Positions 9,212 to 18,607 are shown, counted from the first letter of the stretch. The stretch: DNA of 64,000 nucleotides from Chryseobacterium rhizoplanae (GCF_900182655.1 NZ_FXTC01000009.1:62001-126000); one strand, 5' to 3'. Numbers and translations are program-made. The notes: generated by a model from the letters alone, not told the origin.

Positions 9212-11524
9212 TTAGTTATTAGAATAAGCCGGATTCAAAAAGCTGAACAACACTTCCGGCAATTCATTTTTACATGGATCTGATTGTTTATTAGCAGAAG
9301 GTGGACTTTTGACAACTTTTGCCGCAGAAAACATTACAATCCCTCCATCTTTTCTAAGGGTAATCAGTTCATCATTCTGTGAGCCTGAATCAAAGTTTCC
9401 AAAACACATTACATTATCTTTGGTTTGCAATACAGGAAAACTTTCAACACCAATGTTATCTAAAAATTTAACGCCATTTGATTCCTTCAGCTTAAAAACT
9501 TTATAGTCTCCATCAAAGTTTCTATGAGCAATAATTTCATCAGCTCCATCACCATCAAGGTTTCCAACAGCCAATCCTTTCCAATCCGAAGCTGAACCAA
9601 AGCCTATAGACCTATCAATCAGTGTCATCACCCCATTATCATCGATATCATAAGCATATACACCATTTTGCATATAATCTTCGGCATCGATCAACAATAC
9701 AATTTCATCTTTTGGGTCATCATCAAGATTACCAACAGCAACCGCTTTAATTTTAGAATTTACAGGCAGATTGAGCTGATTAAAATATATCAATTCAGGG
9801 TCAGTACTATTAAATTTATATAGTCTTACTTCTTTGTTATAATTTCGGACAGCAATCAAATCGTCTTTGCCTCCACTGATAAAATTTCCAGTAGCTAATC
9901 CTACCCAATCTGACTCTGCTCCAAAACCTGTAAATTTTGAATGCTCAACGATCTGATTATTTTCAATTTTAAAGATATAAAAGCCATTTTTATTAAAATC
10001 AGCATGATTACTCAATGCAATAATTTCGCTTTTATTATCTCCAAAAAAATCACCTGCAGTTAATCCTTTCCAATTATAAGAGCCACCATAGGCTATACTG
10101 TTTGTAACAGGACGAAAACTCTTACCATAAGGCTCCAGAGTACCCATGAACCCATCATAGTTTCTAATTTTCACAAATTCATCATCATCATCGCCATCAA
10201 AATTACCCTTTGCTACCCCCCTCCAATCAGAATCCTCTCCCCATAAATGGTAGGTATTCACAGGGACAATAAAATTTTCATAGTATGCTAAAAGTGCCAA
10301 TGTCAAAGATGAACCTTCTACATTGATACGATCATAATAATTTTTTGCAGCTTGTAAGTCCGCAATTATCTGATATATTTTTTTATCATATTCCGAGGAC
10401 AGATATAACCACATGTAGGAAACATATGCATCATAATTGGTATTATTACCTGGAGGAAGATTATTTATAGTATGATATTTAATATTCCATTTCAACCCGT
10501 TGTAATTCACCGCATCATGTATAGATAGAGGCCCCTGATAAATATCTTTTGTAAAACTTTTAACATATCTCTCCATATCTAAAGATGTATAAAGAGAATC
10601 GTTGGCGTTGTTCTTTATATTATATTTAAAGCATTCATAGGGGAAACTCACCGTTAAGGCTGCGTGGGATATATCATCGCGTAAAACAAAATAATTCCAG
10701 TATTCCCAGGTATATGACCCTAGATTACTGTTAACAGAGGTATTTAATTTTAAGAAATTAGCAATTTTATTAAGCTGTTTAAGATAATTCTGGTCATTTG
10801 TTGCTCTATACATTTGTACCAAAACTCTTCCCATAGAGCTTTGCATATTAAAAGGAGCAATTACACCTTTATACTTTATTGGAGGGTTACTATTAACATT
10901 AACAGAGTCTCTTTCTTTATAATAACCTATGTTACCATTCGGATTAGGACTTGATTCCTCCTTCCATTGATCTTCATGATAGACAAGTGTTTCTTTTACC
11001 TTTTGTTTAAGATCATCAGCAATATTTTTAAAAGTCATATTATTATAACGACCACCTAATTGATACAATTTATTTTGAATAGTACTATCATTTTTAACGA
11101 TAGCCGCGAACTTAGCCATTGGATAGGTTATATTAGCGCTATGGACAAAATGACTATAAGGATCTCCAGAATTTGCGTTCACATTATAATGATTAGTGGA
11201 CCATGCAGCACCTGAAACATGACGATAATCAAAAATCTGACTTAGGCCCGGCACCTGACCTCTAAGGTCATCTCTCCTATCAATGGTATTTCCAATACAC
11301 CTTATTAAGGCATCAGCATATTTTTTTTCTTTTGTTTTTTCATACATTAGTACTAATGCCTCCAAATGTGCAGGTACTCCCCAAGAAAACTCAGCCTGAT
11401 CAGGACTGTCTGAATTACCTAATGATGTATCATAATGCTTCTCATCAAACAGATTTTTATAATAGGATTGTGCATAGGATTTTATCACAAATAGCAGGGT
11501 AAAGATTGTAAAGATTTTTTTCAT
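9212..11524 (-). CDS. Secreted FG-GAP/VCBS repeat protein, paralogue 1 of a tandem pair
   Basis: A 770-residue protein clearly homologous along its whole length to the next gene. It shares the signal peptide pattern (MKKIFTIFTLLFVIKSYAQS), the alpha-rich N-terminal half with MEALVLMYEKT-like and DDISHAALTVSF segments, and the six C-terminal FG-GAP-like repeats with GNLDGDGADEII-type loops. The most similar parts are the last two repeats and the sequence DELITLRKDGGIVMFSAA. The pair probably arose by tandem duplication and is co-transcribed. No catalytic residues can be assigned; calcium binding in the propeller loops is inferred from the D-x-D-G-D pattern. Confidence 0.75.
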   Translation of the reverse strand: MKKIFTIFTLLFVIKSYAQSYYKNLFDEKHYDTSLGNSDSPDQAEFSWGVPAHLEALVLMYEKTKEKKYADALIRCIGNTIDRRDDLRGQVPGLSQIFDYRHVSGAAWSTNHYNVNANSGDPYSHFVHSANITYPMAKFAAIVKNDSTIQNKLYQLGGRYNNMTFKNIADDLKQKVKETLVYHEDQWKEESSPNPNGNIGYYKERDSVNVNSNPPIKYKGVIAPFNMQSSMGRVLVQMYRATNDQNYLKQLNKIANFLKLNTSVNSNLGSYTWEYWNYFVLRDDISHAALTVSFPYECFKYNIKNNANDSLYTSLDMERYVKSFTKDIYQGPLSIHDAVNYNGLKWNIKYHTINNLPPGNNTNYDAYVSYMWLYLSSEYDKKIYQIIADLQAAKNYYDRINVEGSSLTLALLAYYENFIVPVNTYHLWGEDSDWRGVAKGNFDGDDDDEFVKIRNYDGFMGTLEPYGKSFRPVTNSIAYGGSYNWKGLTAGDFFGDNKSEIIALSNHADFNKNGFYIFKIENNQIVEHSKFTGFGAESDWVGLATGNFISGGKDDLIAVRNYNKEVRLYKFNSTDPELIYFNQLNLPVNSKIKAVAVGNLDDDPKDEIVLLIDAEDYMQNGVYAYDIDDNGVMTLIDRSIGFGSASDWKGLAVGNLDGDGADEIIAHRNFDGDYKVFKLKESNGVKFLDNIGVESFPVLQTKDNVMCFGNFDSGSQNDELITLRKDGGIVMFSAAKVVKSPPSANKQSDPCKNELPEVLFSFLNPAYSNN

Positions 11525-11583
11525 GTTAAGAGTTTTGATTTGAAATAATTTAAAGAGAATTATTTCCCTTGATTTTGGCTAAA

Positions 11584-11591
11584 CAAATATA
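11584..11591 (-). promoter_or_regulatory. -7 element of the FG-GAP gene pair
   Basis: TATATTTG on the minus strand, 60 bases upstream of the first FG-GAP gene, fits TAnnTTTG. A TTTG lies upstream at 14 rather than about 19 bases, so the match is incomplete. Confidence 0.35.
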
Positions 11592-11749
11592 AAAGTTTCA
11601 ATCACCAAACCATGAATTTATTTTTAAGAACTTAAACAGAACCATTTTTGTCCATTAACATACAAATTATAAGCGTATGATGGAAAAAGCTTTTAGAAAG
11701 AATGTGAAAAAAGTAGTGTCCATTATTATTGAAACAGACATAAAATAAA

Positions 11750-11776
11750 AAAGTACACTTGTAAAAAGTGTACTTT
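11750..11776 (-). terminator. Terminator after tRNA-His
   Basis: Eleven-base arms (11750-11760 and 11766-11776) around a five-base loop, followed on the minus strand by a T-rich stretch, seven bases after the tRNA 3' end. Confidence 0.75.
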
Positions 11777-11781
11777 CTTTG

Positions 11782-11856
<75 letters not shown>

Positions 11857-11891
11857 GTTTTGTGAGTGCAAATATAGAACATTTTCCTCAA

Positions 11892-12611
11892 CTACCAAAC
11901 AATTCCATCAAAATTTTTCAAAGAAATTAACTTCTCAGACGTAAATCCCTCAGCATAAGCAACTCCCGATAAACGCCCTAAATCCTGTGCACGGTAAGTT
12001 AAGCTCTCATAAAAGTCTTTTGTTGTAATCGGAGTTTCTGGTTCTTTAGAAGCCGGATCATAAAACTGAGTTTTATAGGCCATGCAGGATGCAATCTTTG
12101 TCTCCAGAAATTCTGAAATATCAATAACAAATTCCGGTTTTATATCTTTCCATTGAATATAATGAAAAACATGCTTAGGTCTCCACACCTCCTGATTCTC
12201 GCCTTCTTCTACGGTCTCTATTTTTCTCAGTCCGGACAAAAAGCACGCATCTGATACTAATTTCGCTCCTTTTGCATGATCTGGATGTCTATCATCAATT
12301 GCATTGGCTAACACGATTTCCGGGCGGTATTTGCGAATCATTTTTACGATCCTCATTTGGTACTCTTCAGAGTTGACCAGAAAGCCATCTTTCATTCCAA
12401 GGTTCTCTCTTGCTGAAAGCCCCAAAATTTTAGCAGCATGCGCCGCTTCTGCCTTTCGTGTTTCATCTGTACCTCTAGTTCCGAGCTCACCTCTCGTAAG
12501 GTCTACCACTACACATTTTTTACCCTCTGAAACCATTTTAGCAATAGTTCCGCCACAACCCAGCTCTACATCGTCAGGATGTGCTCCAAAAGCAAGTATA
12601 TCAGTTTTCAT
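11892..12611 (-). CDS. bshB1: Bacillithiol biosynthesis deacetylase BshB1 (PIG-L family)
   Basis: A 239-residue zinc-dependent deacetylase of the PIG-L/LmbE family, the length of BshB1. The metal-binding motif AHPDDVE is near the N-terminus and HPDHAKGA carries the second histidine pair; TRGELGTRGT is characteristic of BshB1. It removes acetate from GlcNAc-malate, the second step of bacillithiol synthesis. The frame extends 14 codons upstream, but that extension crosses a terminator hairpin and the ATG at 12611 matches the family start (MKTDILAFGAHPDD). bshA and bshC are not in this window. Confidence 0.9.
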   Translation of the reverse strand: MKTDILAFGAHPDDVELGCGGTIAKMVSEGKKCVVVDLTRGELGTRGTDETRKAEAAHAAKILGLSARENLGMKDGFLVNSEEYQMRIVKMIRKYRPEIVLANAIDDRHPDHAKGAKLVSDACFLSGLRKIETVEEGENQEVWRPKHVFHYIQWKDIKPEFVIDISEFLETKIASCMAYKTQFYDPASKEPETPITTKDFYESLTYRAQDLGRLSGVAYAEGFTSEKLISLKNFDGIVW

Positions 12612-12637
12612 ATAATTCAAAGATAAGGTTAAAAATA

Positions 12638-12670
12638 AAAACTTCCCAAACATTACGAATGGGAAGTTTT
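12638..12670 (-). terminator. Terminator after the TPR gene
   Basis: Eleven-base perfect arms (12638-12648 and 12660-12670) followed on the minus strand by a T-rich tail, 25 bases after the stop at 12695. Confidence 0.75.
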
Positions 12671-12694
12671 AATATCTATAATTTACATTTTAAA

Positions 12695-14347
12695 TTACTT
12701 ATTGATCTCTGCATTTAATTTTACAGCATCCTGGTAAGTAGGATCTAACTGTAAAGATTTAGCTACATAATCTTTAGCTTTTGCAAGATCAGTATCTTTA
12801 TTCATATAAGCTACAGCAAAGTATGCATAAGCAAGAGTCTGCTTGTTTGCTTCCTGATCAGCAGGTTTTACTGTACTGATGAATTTTTCGTAAGCCATTT
12901 TTGCCGCATCATTGTTTCCTGCCTGTTGGTAAGAATACCCCTGGCTATAATAAGCAGGAGCCCAATCAGGAAGCAGAGCTGACATTTTTTGCCATGTAAG
13001 GATTGCTCCGTTCCAGTTTTTAATATCCTGGTAAGCTGTTGCTAACTTGAATAATGCATCAGAATCCTGATTATTCGCAGCAACCTGCTTTTTCAATGCT
13101 TCAATAGTTGGGTTAGTAGGTCCTTTGTCAACTTCTGACTGAGAAACACCTCCACCACCAGCGATGTTAGCTAATTCAAGATCCCACTTCATTGTTTCGT
13201 CTTTAGCAGCTTTTGCAATAGCAACTTTCTGCTGAGCCTCCGTCATTAAAGCCGTTTTTTTAGCAGCATCTTTTTCATCTTTTGCTAAACCTGCAGCAAT
13301 AAGTCCTTGTAGACCTTGGTCAGCAGGCTGTACTCTTGTTTTCTCAGCTTGAGAAACGAAAGTATCCATGTTTTGCTTAGCATCCGCATAGTTTTTATCT
13401 GCGTATGCATTGTAAGCTCTTAATTTGAACTTGATAGGATCCTCAATTTTATCAAAAATCTTATCTAATACCATTTTAGAGTTTGCATAATCTTCGTTTG
13501 TGAAATATAGTTTTGCAATTTCTAATTGAGTATATGGATCTTCATCAGCATATTTTGTATAGTTGATAAGGTCTTGTGTAGCCTTTGCATTCTGTTGGTA
13601 TCTGATATCATAACCAGCCAATGCTTTATATGCAGGAGCATAAGTAGCATCTACACCGATAGCTTTATCGATATTCTGCTTAGCTTGCTGCCATTGCTGT
13701 GCTGCCATCCATAAAGTTGCCATTCTTGTATAAACGGAAGCCTTATTTTTAGCAGTAGGTAATGCTTTATCATAAGCAGACATAGCCTCTCCCGGCATTC
13801 TTTTTAATCTGTAAGCATCTCCTAATGTATAATAATAATGTGCAGGAACACCTTTTTTCTCTGCTTTTTCAATAGCTTTAGTCAAAAACTGGATCGCAAG
13901 ATCCGGTGAACTGTTCTTTTCAAATAAAGTTAAAGCTTCTGCAGCTCTGAACAGAACTTCAGCATCTTTTTCTCTTGAATCAGTTACTACTTTCTGAATT
14001 TCAGCAACAGCGTTTTTGTCACCTTTACCTAATTTAACAGCAGCTAAACCGATTTTGTTAAGATAGCTTTTTGAATCAGCAGCTAATCCTTTATTGAAGC
14101 TTTCAATTGCTTTAGCATAGTCTGGCTCTCCCTGTCTTAAGAAAGTATTTCCCAAATAGAAGTAGTTTTCAGCTGTAGGCTCTTTAGCGATCATTTCAGT
14201 GAAATTCGTTTTTGCCTGAGCAAATTTATCACTGTCTATACTGTTAATACCATCCTGCAGTGTCTGTGCAGAGGCAAAACCGGTAAAAAATACCACAGCT
14301 GCTCCAAAAGCAATCTTCTTTACATTCATATTCATTATATCTTTCAT
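12695..14347 (-). CDS. Exported tetratricopeptide repeat protein
   Basis: A 550-residue TPR protein. The start at 14347 gives MKDIMNMNVKKIAFGAA and a signal peptide ending ASA-Q; the frame is open further upstream but that part (22 residues) does not look like a signal peptide. At least eight TPR-like units are visible, for example AENYFYLGNTFLRQGEPDYAKAI and ALFKLATAYQDIKNWNGAI, with a charged helical insert near the middle. The protein is likely periplasmic and a scaffold for protein contacts. It is last in the unit with the small membrane protein and PstS-like lipoprotein next to the TonB genes, which suggests a role with that system. Confidence 0.82.
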   Translation of the reverse strand: MKDIMNMNVKKIAFGAAVVFFTGFASAQTLQDGINSIDSDKFAQAKTNFTEMIAKEPTAENYFYLGNTFLRQGEPDYAKAIESFNKGLAADSKSYLNKIGLAAVKLGKGDKNAVAEIQKVVTDSREKDAEVLFRAAEALTLFEKNSSPDLAIQFLTKAIEKAEKKGVPAHYYYTLGDAYRLKRMPGEAMSAYDKALPTAKNKASVYTRMATLWMAAQQWQQAKQNIDKAIGVDATYAPAYKALAGYDIRYQQNAKATQDLINYTKYADEDPYTQLEIAKLYFTNEDYANSKMVLDKIFDKIEDPIKFKLRAYNAYADKNYADAKQNMDTFVSQAEKTRVQPADQGLQGLIAAGLAKDEKDAAKKTALMTEAQQKVAIAKAAKDETMKWDLELANIAGGGGVSQSEVDKGPTNPTIEALKKQVAANNQDSDALFKLATAYQDIKNWNGAILTWQKMSALLPDWAPAYYSQGYSYQQAGNNDAAKMAYEKFISTVKPADQEANKQTLAYAYFAVAYMNKDTDLAKAKDYVAKSLQLDPTYQDAVKLNAEINK

Positions 14348-14438
14348 TTTATATTTTCTAATAATTGAGTTATATTCTACACAATTTTCAGACCAAATCA
14401 ATATTTTTAACAAGGCTAAATTGTGAATTTAATATTTT

Positions 14439-15311
14439 TTAACGCATCTGAACTTCTCTCTTATAAATATTATAAGGCTGTAGACCTTCTTTCTGAACAA
14501 TTTTCTGACCTAAATGGGTACATGAGAATCTAATAAATCCATTGGCAATATTAAAATTACCTTCGTTGATCAAGAAATAAAGAACTCTTGTAAACGGATA
14601 TTCCATTGTGCTAAGCCCCTTAAAATCTGCATTGTAAAGTTTACCCTTTTCTACAACAGGAAGAACTTTCACCATTTCTCTCAGTTTCTCAGAAGTTTTA
14701 TCATAAGGACGGCTAAAAGTGTTAAGCCCCACAACCCCTATTTTATTGGGATATTTCCCTAATTCTTCTATGATCTTCTGATTTCCCGGAATAATGGAAA
14801 ATTGAAGGTCTTTCGGCTGTTTTTTAAATTTTTCAGCGACAAAATTCAGATTACTTGAGTTGGTTCCATCGAAAATGAATTCTTTTTTATCAGACATCAA
14901 TCCGCTGTTGATTTCCTCCATTGAAATACTTTCTTTTGGAGAATCTTTAGGAACTACAAAGACTACTGCATCAGCAGCAAATTTAGCAGGAAGAAACTTT
15001 AAATCTGTTCTTTCTTCGTATGTTTTTATTTCTTCAGGGGTAAGATTTCTGGACATTACCACCACTTTAGCACTTCCTTTAAGAAGATCCAGAAGTCCTA
15101 AATCTTCTTTTTTAGTTTCTACTTTGATGTGGGTTTCAGGGTAATTGATCATATACCCCTCAGCTAATGCTTCTGTGACACTTTGAAAGGACTCGTCAGT
15201 AAAAATTGTAAGATCACCTTTGTGATAGGAAGGAGCATTTTTCTCCTTTTTGCAGCCTGCAAGCATCATGCTTAAAACAAAAATTACTGCAAGCTTAAAA
15301 CTATTCTTCAT
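14439..15311 (-). CDS. PstS-like phosphate-binding-family lipoprotein
   Basis: A 290-residue lipoprotein of the PstS-like periplasmic binding protein family. The start at 15311 gives MKNSFKLAVIFVLSMMLAGC, with the lipobox LAGC. The domain begins GDLTIFTDESFQSVTEALAEGY and contains the family segments VVVMSRNLTPEE and FAADAVVFVVPKDSP, and later NKIGVVGLNTF. No pst transporter genes are nearby; instead it sits in an exbB-exbD-exbD-tonB locus, an arrangement seen in other Bacteroidetes. Ligand and role there are unknown. It overlaps the preceding small gene by 11 bases. Confidence 0.82.
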   Translation of the reverse strand: MKNSFKLAVIFVLSMMLAGCKKEKNAPSYHKGDLTIFTDESFQSVTEALAEGYMINYPETHIKVETKKEDLGLLDLLKGSAKVVVMSRNLTPEEIKTYEERTDLKFLPAKFAADAVVFVVPKDSPKESISMEEINSGLMSDKKEFIFDGTNSSNLNFVAEKFKKQPKDLQFSIIPGNQKIIEELGKYPNKIGVVGLNTFSRPYDKTSEKLREMVKVLPVVEKGKLYNADFKGLSTMEYPFTRVLYFLINEGNFNIANGFIRFSCTHLGQKIVQKEGLQPYNIYKREVQMR

Positions 15312-15498
15312 TTCTCGATTTTTTAATTCTTGAGATTGCCCTGTAAATTCTGAAAATACCATAGATAACCAGTACTACACCTAATGCATAGGCAACAGCA
15401 GGTTCTAAAATAGTAAAGAAGAATTTGTAGACAATCACTACAATTCCTAAAACGATATAAAACAATCCCGTAACCAGGGATAACCAATTGAACATCAT
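15301..15498 (-). CDS. Small two-helix membrane protein
   Basis: A 65-residue protein with two membrane helices (about residues 5-28 and 34-53) and a basic C-terminal tail (RAISRIKKSRNEE). Its stop codon lies within the start of the PstS-like gene (11-base overlap), so the two are translationally coupled. It is conserved at this position in related genomes as far as I recall, but it has no known function. Confidence 0.7.
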   Translation of the reverse strand: MMFNWLSLVTGLFYIVLGIVVIVYKFFFTILEPAVAYALGVVLVIYGIFRIYRAISRIKKSRNEE

Positions 15499-15520
15499 GT
15501 AACAAAAATACCAAAAAAAA

Positions 15521-15550
15521 TAAAAAGAGAAGCATATGCTTCTCTTTTTA
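15521..15550 (-). terminator. Strong hairpin between tonB and the downstream genes
   Basis: A perfect palindrome of 30 bases (axis between 15535 and 15536), T-rich on its 3' side on either strand. It lies 24 bases after the tonB stop and just before the small membrane protein, so the exbB-tonB part and the pstS-like-TPR part may be separate transcripts or linked by partial read-through. Confidence 0.75.
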
Positions 15551-15573
15551 TTTATATTTTGAATAAATAAGTC

Positions 15574-16413
15574 TTATTCAAAGTTCATAGTAAATGGTAC
15601 ACTATAGTAAGATCTAACACTCTCCCCGTTTCTTTTCGCAGGAGTCCATTTTTTAAGTTTCTTAACTACACGTACAGCTTCACTGTTGAAGTCGCTATTC
15701 GGAGATTTCTCTTCAATAGTAACTGCAGAAACAGTTCCGTCTTTTTCTACAACGAACTTAAGCTTAGCTTTAAGCGTTCCTTCACCTCCTTCCATTAAAG
15801 AAGTATCGAAATTATCTCCCAAGAACTTTCTTAATGCTCCCATACCTCCAGGATATTCTGCAGATTGGTCAACATCTTTATAGATCTCGTTAGGATTATT
15901 TGCTTTTACTTCTACAGTACTAGCTTTAGTACCTGTAGATGGTGGTGGTGGCGGTGGCGTATAAGCCGGAGCCTTTACCCCCTCCTGATTCTGTAAACCA
16001 GTTGTTGTTTCCAACTGTTTAGAGATTGGCGGCGGTGGCGTTTCAATTTTCGGAGCTTTTACAGGCTCAGGAACTACGTTCTGAATCACCTCAATTTTCT
16101 CTTCTTCTTTTGGAGGAGGAGGTGGCGGTGGTTCTTCTTCTTTAGGCTGCTCGATAATTGGTTCTTCTTCGATAATATCTACTAGATCTGCCTTTACTTC
16201 TTGCTTAGGCGGAGCTGTAAGATTTTTAATCGTAAGATAGATGAACGGAGACAAAGCTGCCAAAAGGAATAATGCTGTTCCGATAATAAAAGACTTGGTT
16301 AAAAGTCTCGGATACTGATGTCTAAGATCATAGGCACCATATTCCTTGTTTCTATTTTCAAATACGATCTCGTCTAAAGTAAGATTCTGACCGTATACAT
16401 TTTCATCTGCCAT
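15574..16413 (-). CDS. tonB: Energy transducer TonB
   Basis: A 279-residue TonB. A cytoplasmic N-terminus of about 40 residues (VFENRNKEYGAYDLRHQYP, the form typical of Bacteroidetes) precedes one membrane helix (about 42-63), a long Pro/Glu-rich periplasmic spacer with runs of six prolines, and a C-terminal TonB domain from about 180 (EKDGTVSAVTIEEKSPNSDF, then VRVVKKLKKWTPAKRNGESV). It carries proton-motive-force energy from ExbB/ExbD to outer-membrane receptors. Confidence 0.92.
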   Translation of the reverse strand: MADENVYGQNLTLDEIVFENRNKEYGAYDLRHQYPRLLTKSFIIGTALFLLAALSPFIYLTIKNLTAPPKQEVKADLVDIIEEEPIIEQPKEEEPPPPPPPKEEEKIEVIQNVVPEPVKAPKIETPPPPISKQLETTTGLQNQEGVKAPAYTPPPPPPSTGTKASTVEVKANNPNEIYKDVDQSAEYPGGMGALRKFLGDNFDTSLMEGGEGTLKAKLKFVVEKDGTVSAVTIEEKSPNSDFNSEAVRVVKKLKKWTPAKRNGESVRSYYSVPFTMNFE

Positions 16414-16442
16414 AGATTAGATATAACAATTTTATGGTTAAA

Positions 16443-17012
16443 TTACTTTGTAGCAGCAGCTGGTGCAGCAGCACCTCCTACTTTTTTCTCGTAAACAGCT
16501 TTTTCCCAAGGCTTCACATCGGTAACACCGTACTGCTCACTTTTGGTAATTGCCATTTCATCAAGAATATCAACAAAGTTCTTATATACAGCATCGTCAG
16601 TTGGCTTAATGATCACGGTAAATTTCGTTTGATCTGCAGCTCTAGATTTTGCCTGCTGAATTACTTTTCTAATTCCTTCTCTATCAAGAGTAGTTTCCAT
16701 AAGAGTTTGGTCATTCAAGGATGTAGCATCCTGCTGGTGCCAGAAAACTCTATTATTTTTTCCTAATAAAATAGAAATTGAGTTAGAAAGTTTAATTTCT
16801 GTTGGAGGTGGTTTTTTTGTTTCATCTTTCGGTTTAGCCGGAAGACCCAAATCCATCACGTTCGGTTTACTGAACGTAGTTGTGAACATAAAGAAGGTAA
16901 TCAATAGAAAACCCAAGTCCACCATCGGAGTCATATCGACTCTGGTACTTTGCTTCTTGGAACGGACCTTGCCGCCCTTGCCGCCTTTCTCTTGTACTTG
17001 TACTTCTGCCAT
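16443..17012 (-). CDS. exbD: Biopolymer transporter ExbD (second copy in operon)
   Basis: A 189-residue ExbD/TolR-family protein. A basic, glycine-rich N-terminus leads into RVDMTPMVDLGFLLITFFMFTT, where the membrane Asp (in MVDLGFL) is the proton-relay residue. The periplasmic domain ends with an alanine-rich tail. It lies between exbD-1 and tonB with gaps of 11 and 29 bases. The C-terminal run FTVIIKPTDDAVYKNFVDILDEM is almost the same as in the orphan exbD at 38351. Confidence 0.92.
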   Translation of the reverse strand: MAEVQVQEKGGKGGKVRSKKQSTRVDMTPMVDLGFLLITFFMFTTTFSKPNVMDLGLPAKPKDETKKPPPTEIKLSNSISILLGKNNRVFWHQQDATSLNDQTLMETTLDREGIRKVIQQAKSRAADQTKFTVIIKPTDDAVYKNFVDILDEMAITKSEQYGVTDVKPWEKAVYEKKVGGAAAPAAATK

Positions 17013-17023
17013 TTCTATCGATA

Positions 17024-17632
17024 TTATTCGTTAGGTTTACCTTCTTGTGATGTAATCAACCAAAATTTAAGAAAATCAATATCTCTTAAACCCTCAAATA
17101 GACTTTTAACTTTAGGATACTGAGTTGTAACGTCACCTTTAATCGCTAACTTGTAGTCGGGGTTAACGCTCAAACTTTCTTTTACCCAATCAATTAATTG
17201 CTTATTTGTACTGTCCATAGGAATACCTGTAGGACTCTTATAATTTTTCTGCTCATCTGCAGGCATATCCAAGTACCCTTTAAGTTGGTTCATTGGAACT
17301 CCAATTGCCTGAACTTTCTGGAAAGCTGCTTTCTGGTTGTTGTCAAAAGTAATACCATACTTTTGTCCCATTTTATCCAAAAGAGCAATTCTTTCTGATG
17401 CGTTTTCTACTGGCTGGAAATAGAATTTTCCGTCCGGAGTAGCGTTGATAGTCATTAAACTAGCATCAGGAAGCAATTTTTCCGAAATTGAAGATGGCGG
17501 TTTGATCTGCTCCACGTCAGGTTTTTTAAACTGAGTGGTCAATATAAAGAACGTAAGGAGTAGGAACGCAACGTCACACATTGCAGTCATGTCCGTAATT
17601 ACTCCATGTCTTTTTGGTTTGACTCTCGCCAT
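17024..17632 (-). CDS. exbD: Biopolymer transporter ExbD (first copy in operon)
   Basis: A 202-residue ExbD-family protein starting MARVKPKRHGVITDMTAMCDVAFLLLTFFILTTQF; the membrane aspartate is in CDVAFLL. It differs substantially from the second ExbD in its periplasmic domain, so the two may form a heteromeric ExbD pair with ExbB. It follows exbB after 61 bases. Confidence 0.92.
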   Translation of the reverse strand: MARVKPKRHGVITDMTAMCDVAFLLLTFFILTTQFKKPDVEQIKPPSSISEKLLPDASLMTINATPDGKFYFQPVENASERIALLDKMGQKYGITFDNNQKAAFQKVQAIGVPMNQLKGYLDMPADEQKNYKSPTGIPMDSTNKQLIDWVKESLSVNPDYKLAIKGDVTTQYPKVKSLFEGLRDIDFLKFWLITSQEGKPNE

Positions 17633-17693
17633 TATTATAAAATATTTTTAATTAAACTTCTTTTAATTGCTAATGCAAATATCTTGCTAATTC

Positions 17694-18557
17694 TTAGTTG
17701 AATTCAGCGAAAGATTGTTGGATACTCATAGAGATCTCATCGATCTTGTAAGTTAATCCGTCAATTTTAGAAGTAAAGAAGTTATAAAGGATAATAGCGA
17801 TTGCTGAAGTACCAATACCTAATGCCGTGTTGATCAAGGCTTCAGAGATACCTGTAGATAGAGCAGCAGCATCCGGAGTACCACCTCCTGAACCTAATGC
17901 GAAGAACGCCTTGATCATCCCGATTACCGTTCCAAGTAGTGCTACTAACGTTGCAACAGTACCTAAAGTAGAAAGGATCATCATGTTTTTCTCAAGCATT
18001 GGCATCTCAAGAGTAGTAGCTTCTTCGATAGCTTTGTTAAGCGCTACCATTTTCTGCTCCTTATTTAATGTAGTATCGTGAGATAGTGCTTTGTAAGTAG
18101 TAAGACCTTCTTTTACTACGTTACCTACAGAACCTTGTTGTCTGTCACACTCTTCGATAGCTTCGTCAATTTTGTTTTGGTTTAGTAAGCTTCTTACTTG
18201 TACAACGAAGTTGTCTAAGTTTCCTTTTCCAGCAGCTTTACCAAGAACGAAATATCTTTCAAAAGAGAAAACGATTACAGTAATCATGAAAGTAATCAAG
18301 ATTGGTACGATAACCCCTCCTTTGTAGATAATACCTAAAAACGATTCTGGGTGAATGTCTTTTCCTTCAACACTTGAAAAGGCTACAGATCCACTTCCTA
18401 GTTTATCTGCATCTTTAAAGTTTCCTGGGCTACCAAGAACGAATAAATAAATACATACTCCTATAATAAATAGAATAGGAATAATAACAGCTGGATTTAA
18501 ACCTCCTGCCTTTCTAGCAACTACTTGCTCATCATTTTTTGAAACATTCATTTCCAT
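17694..18557 (-). CDS. exbB: MotA/TolQ/ExbB proton channel protein
   Basis: A 287-residue ExbB-family protein. Three or four membrane segments are visible (about 24-44, 83-105, 190-220 and 240-262). The family core is LEMPMLEKNMMILSTLGTVATLVALLGTVIGMIKAFFAL and then GISEALINTALGIGTSAIAI, with the conserved Thr-rich channel lining. With ExbD it forms the proton-driven motor that energises TonB. It is the first gene of the operon. Confidence 0.93.
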   Translation of the reverse strand: MEMNVSKNDEQVVARKAGGLNPAVIIPILFIIGVCIYLFVLGSPGNFKDADKLGSGSVAFSSVEGKDIHPESFLGIIYKGGVIVPILITFMITVIVFSFERYFVLGKAAGKGNLDNFVVQVRSLLNQNKIDEAIEECDRQQGSVGNVVKEGLTTYKALSHDTTLNKEQKMVALNKAIEEATTLEMPMLEKNMMILSTLGTVATLVALLGTVIGMIKAFFALGSGGGTPDAAALSTGISEALINTALGIGTSAIAIILYNFFTSKIDGLTYKIDEISMSIQQSFAEFN

Positions 18558-18607
18558 ATTTAACTAAATTATATTGTTTTAAAATTTTACAGGGTGTAAA
18601 TTAAAGG

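Noticed and set aside
16434-16766. A 110-codon frame on the plus strand over exbD
   Set aside because: It overlaps conserved exbD codons and reads as low-complexity Ser/Cys-rich sequence.
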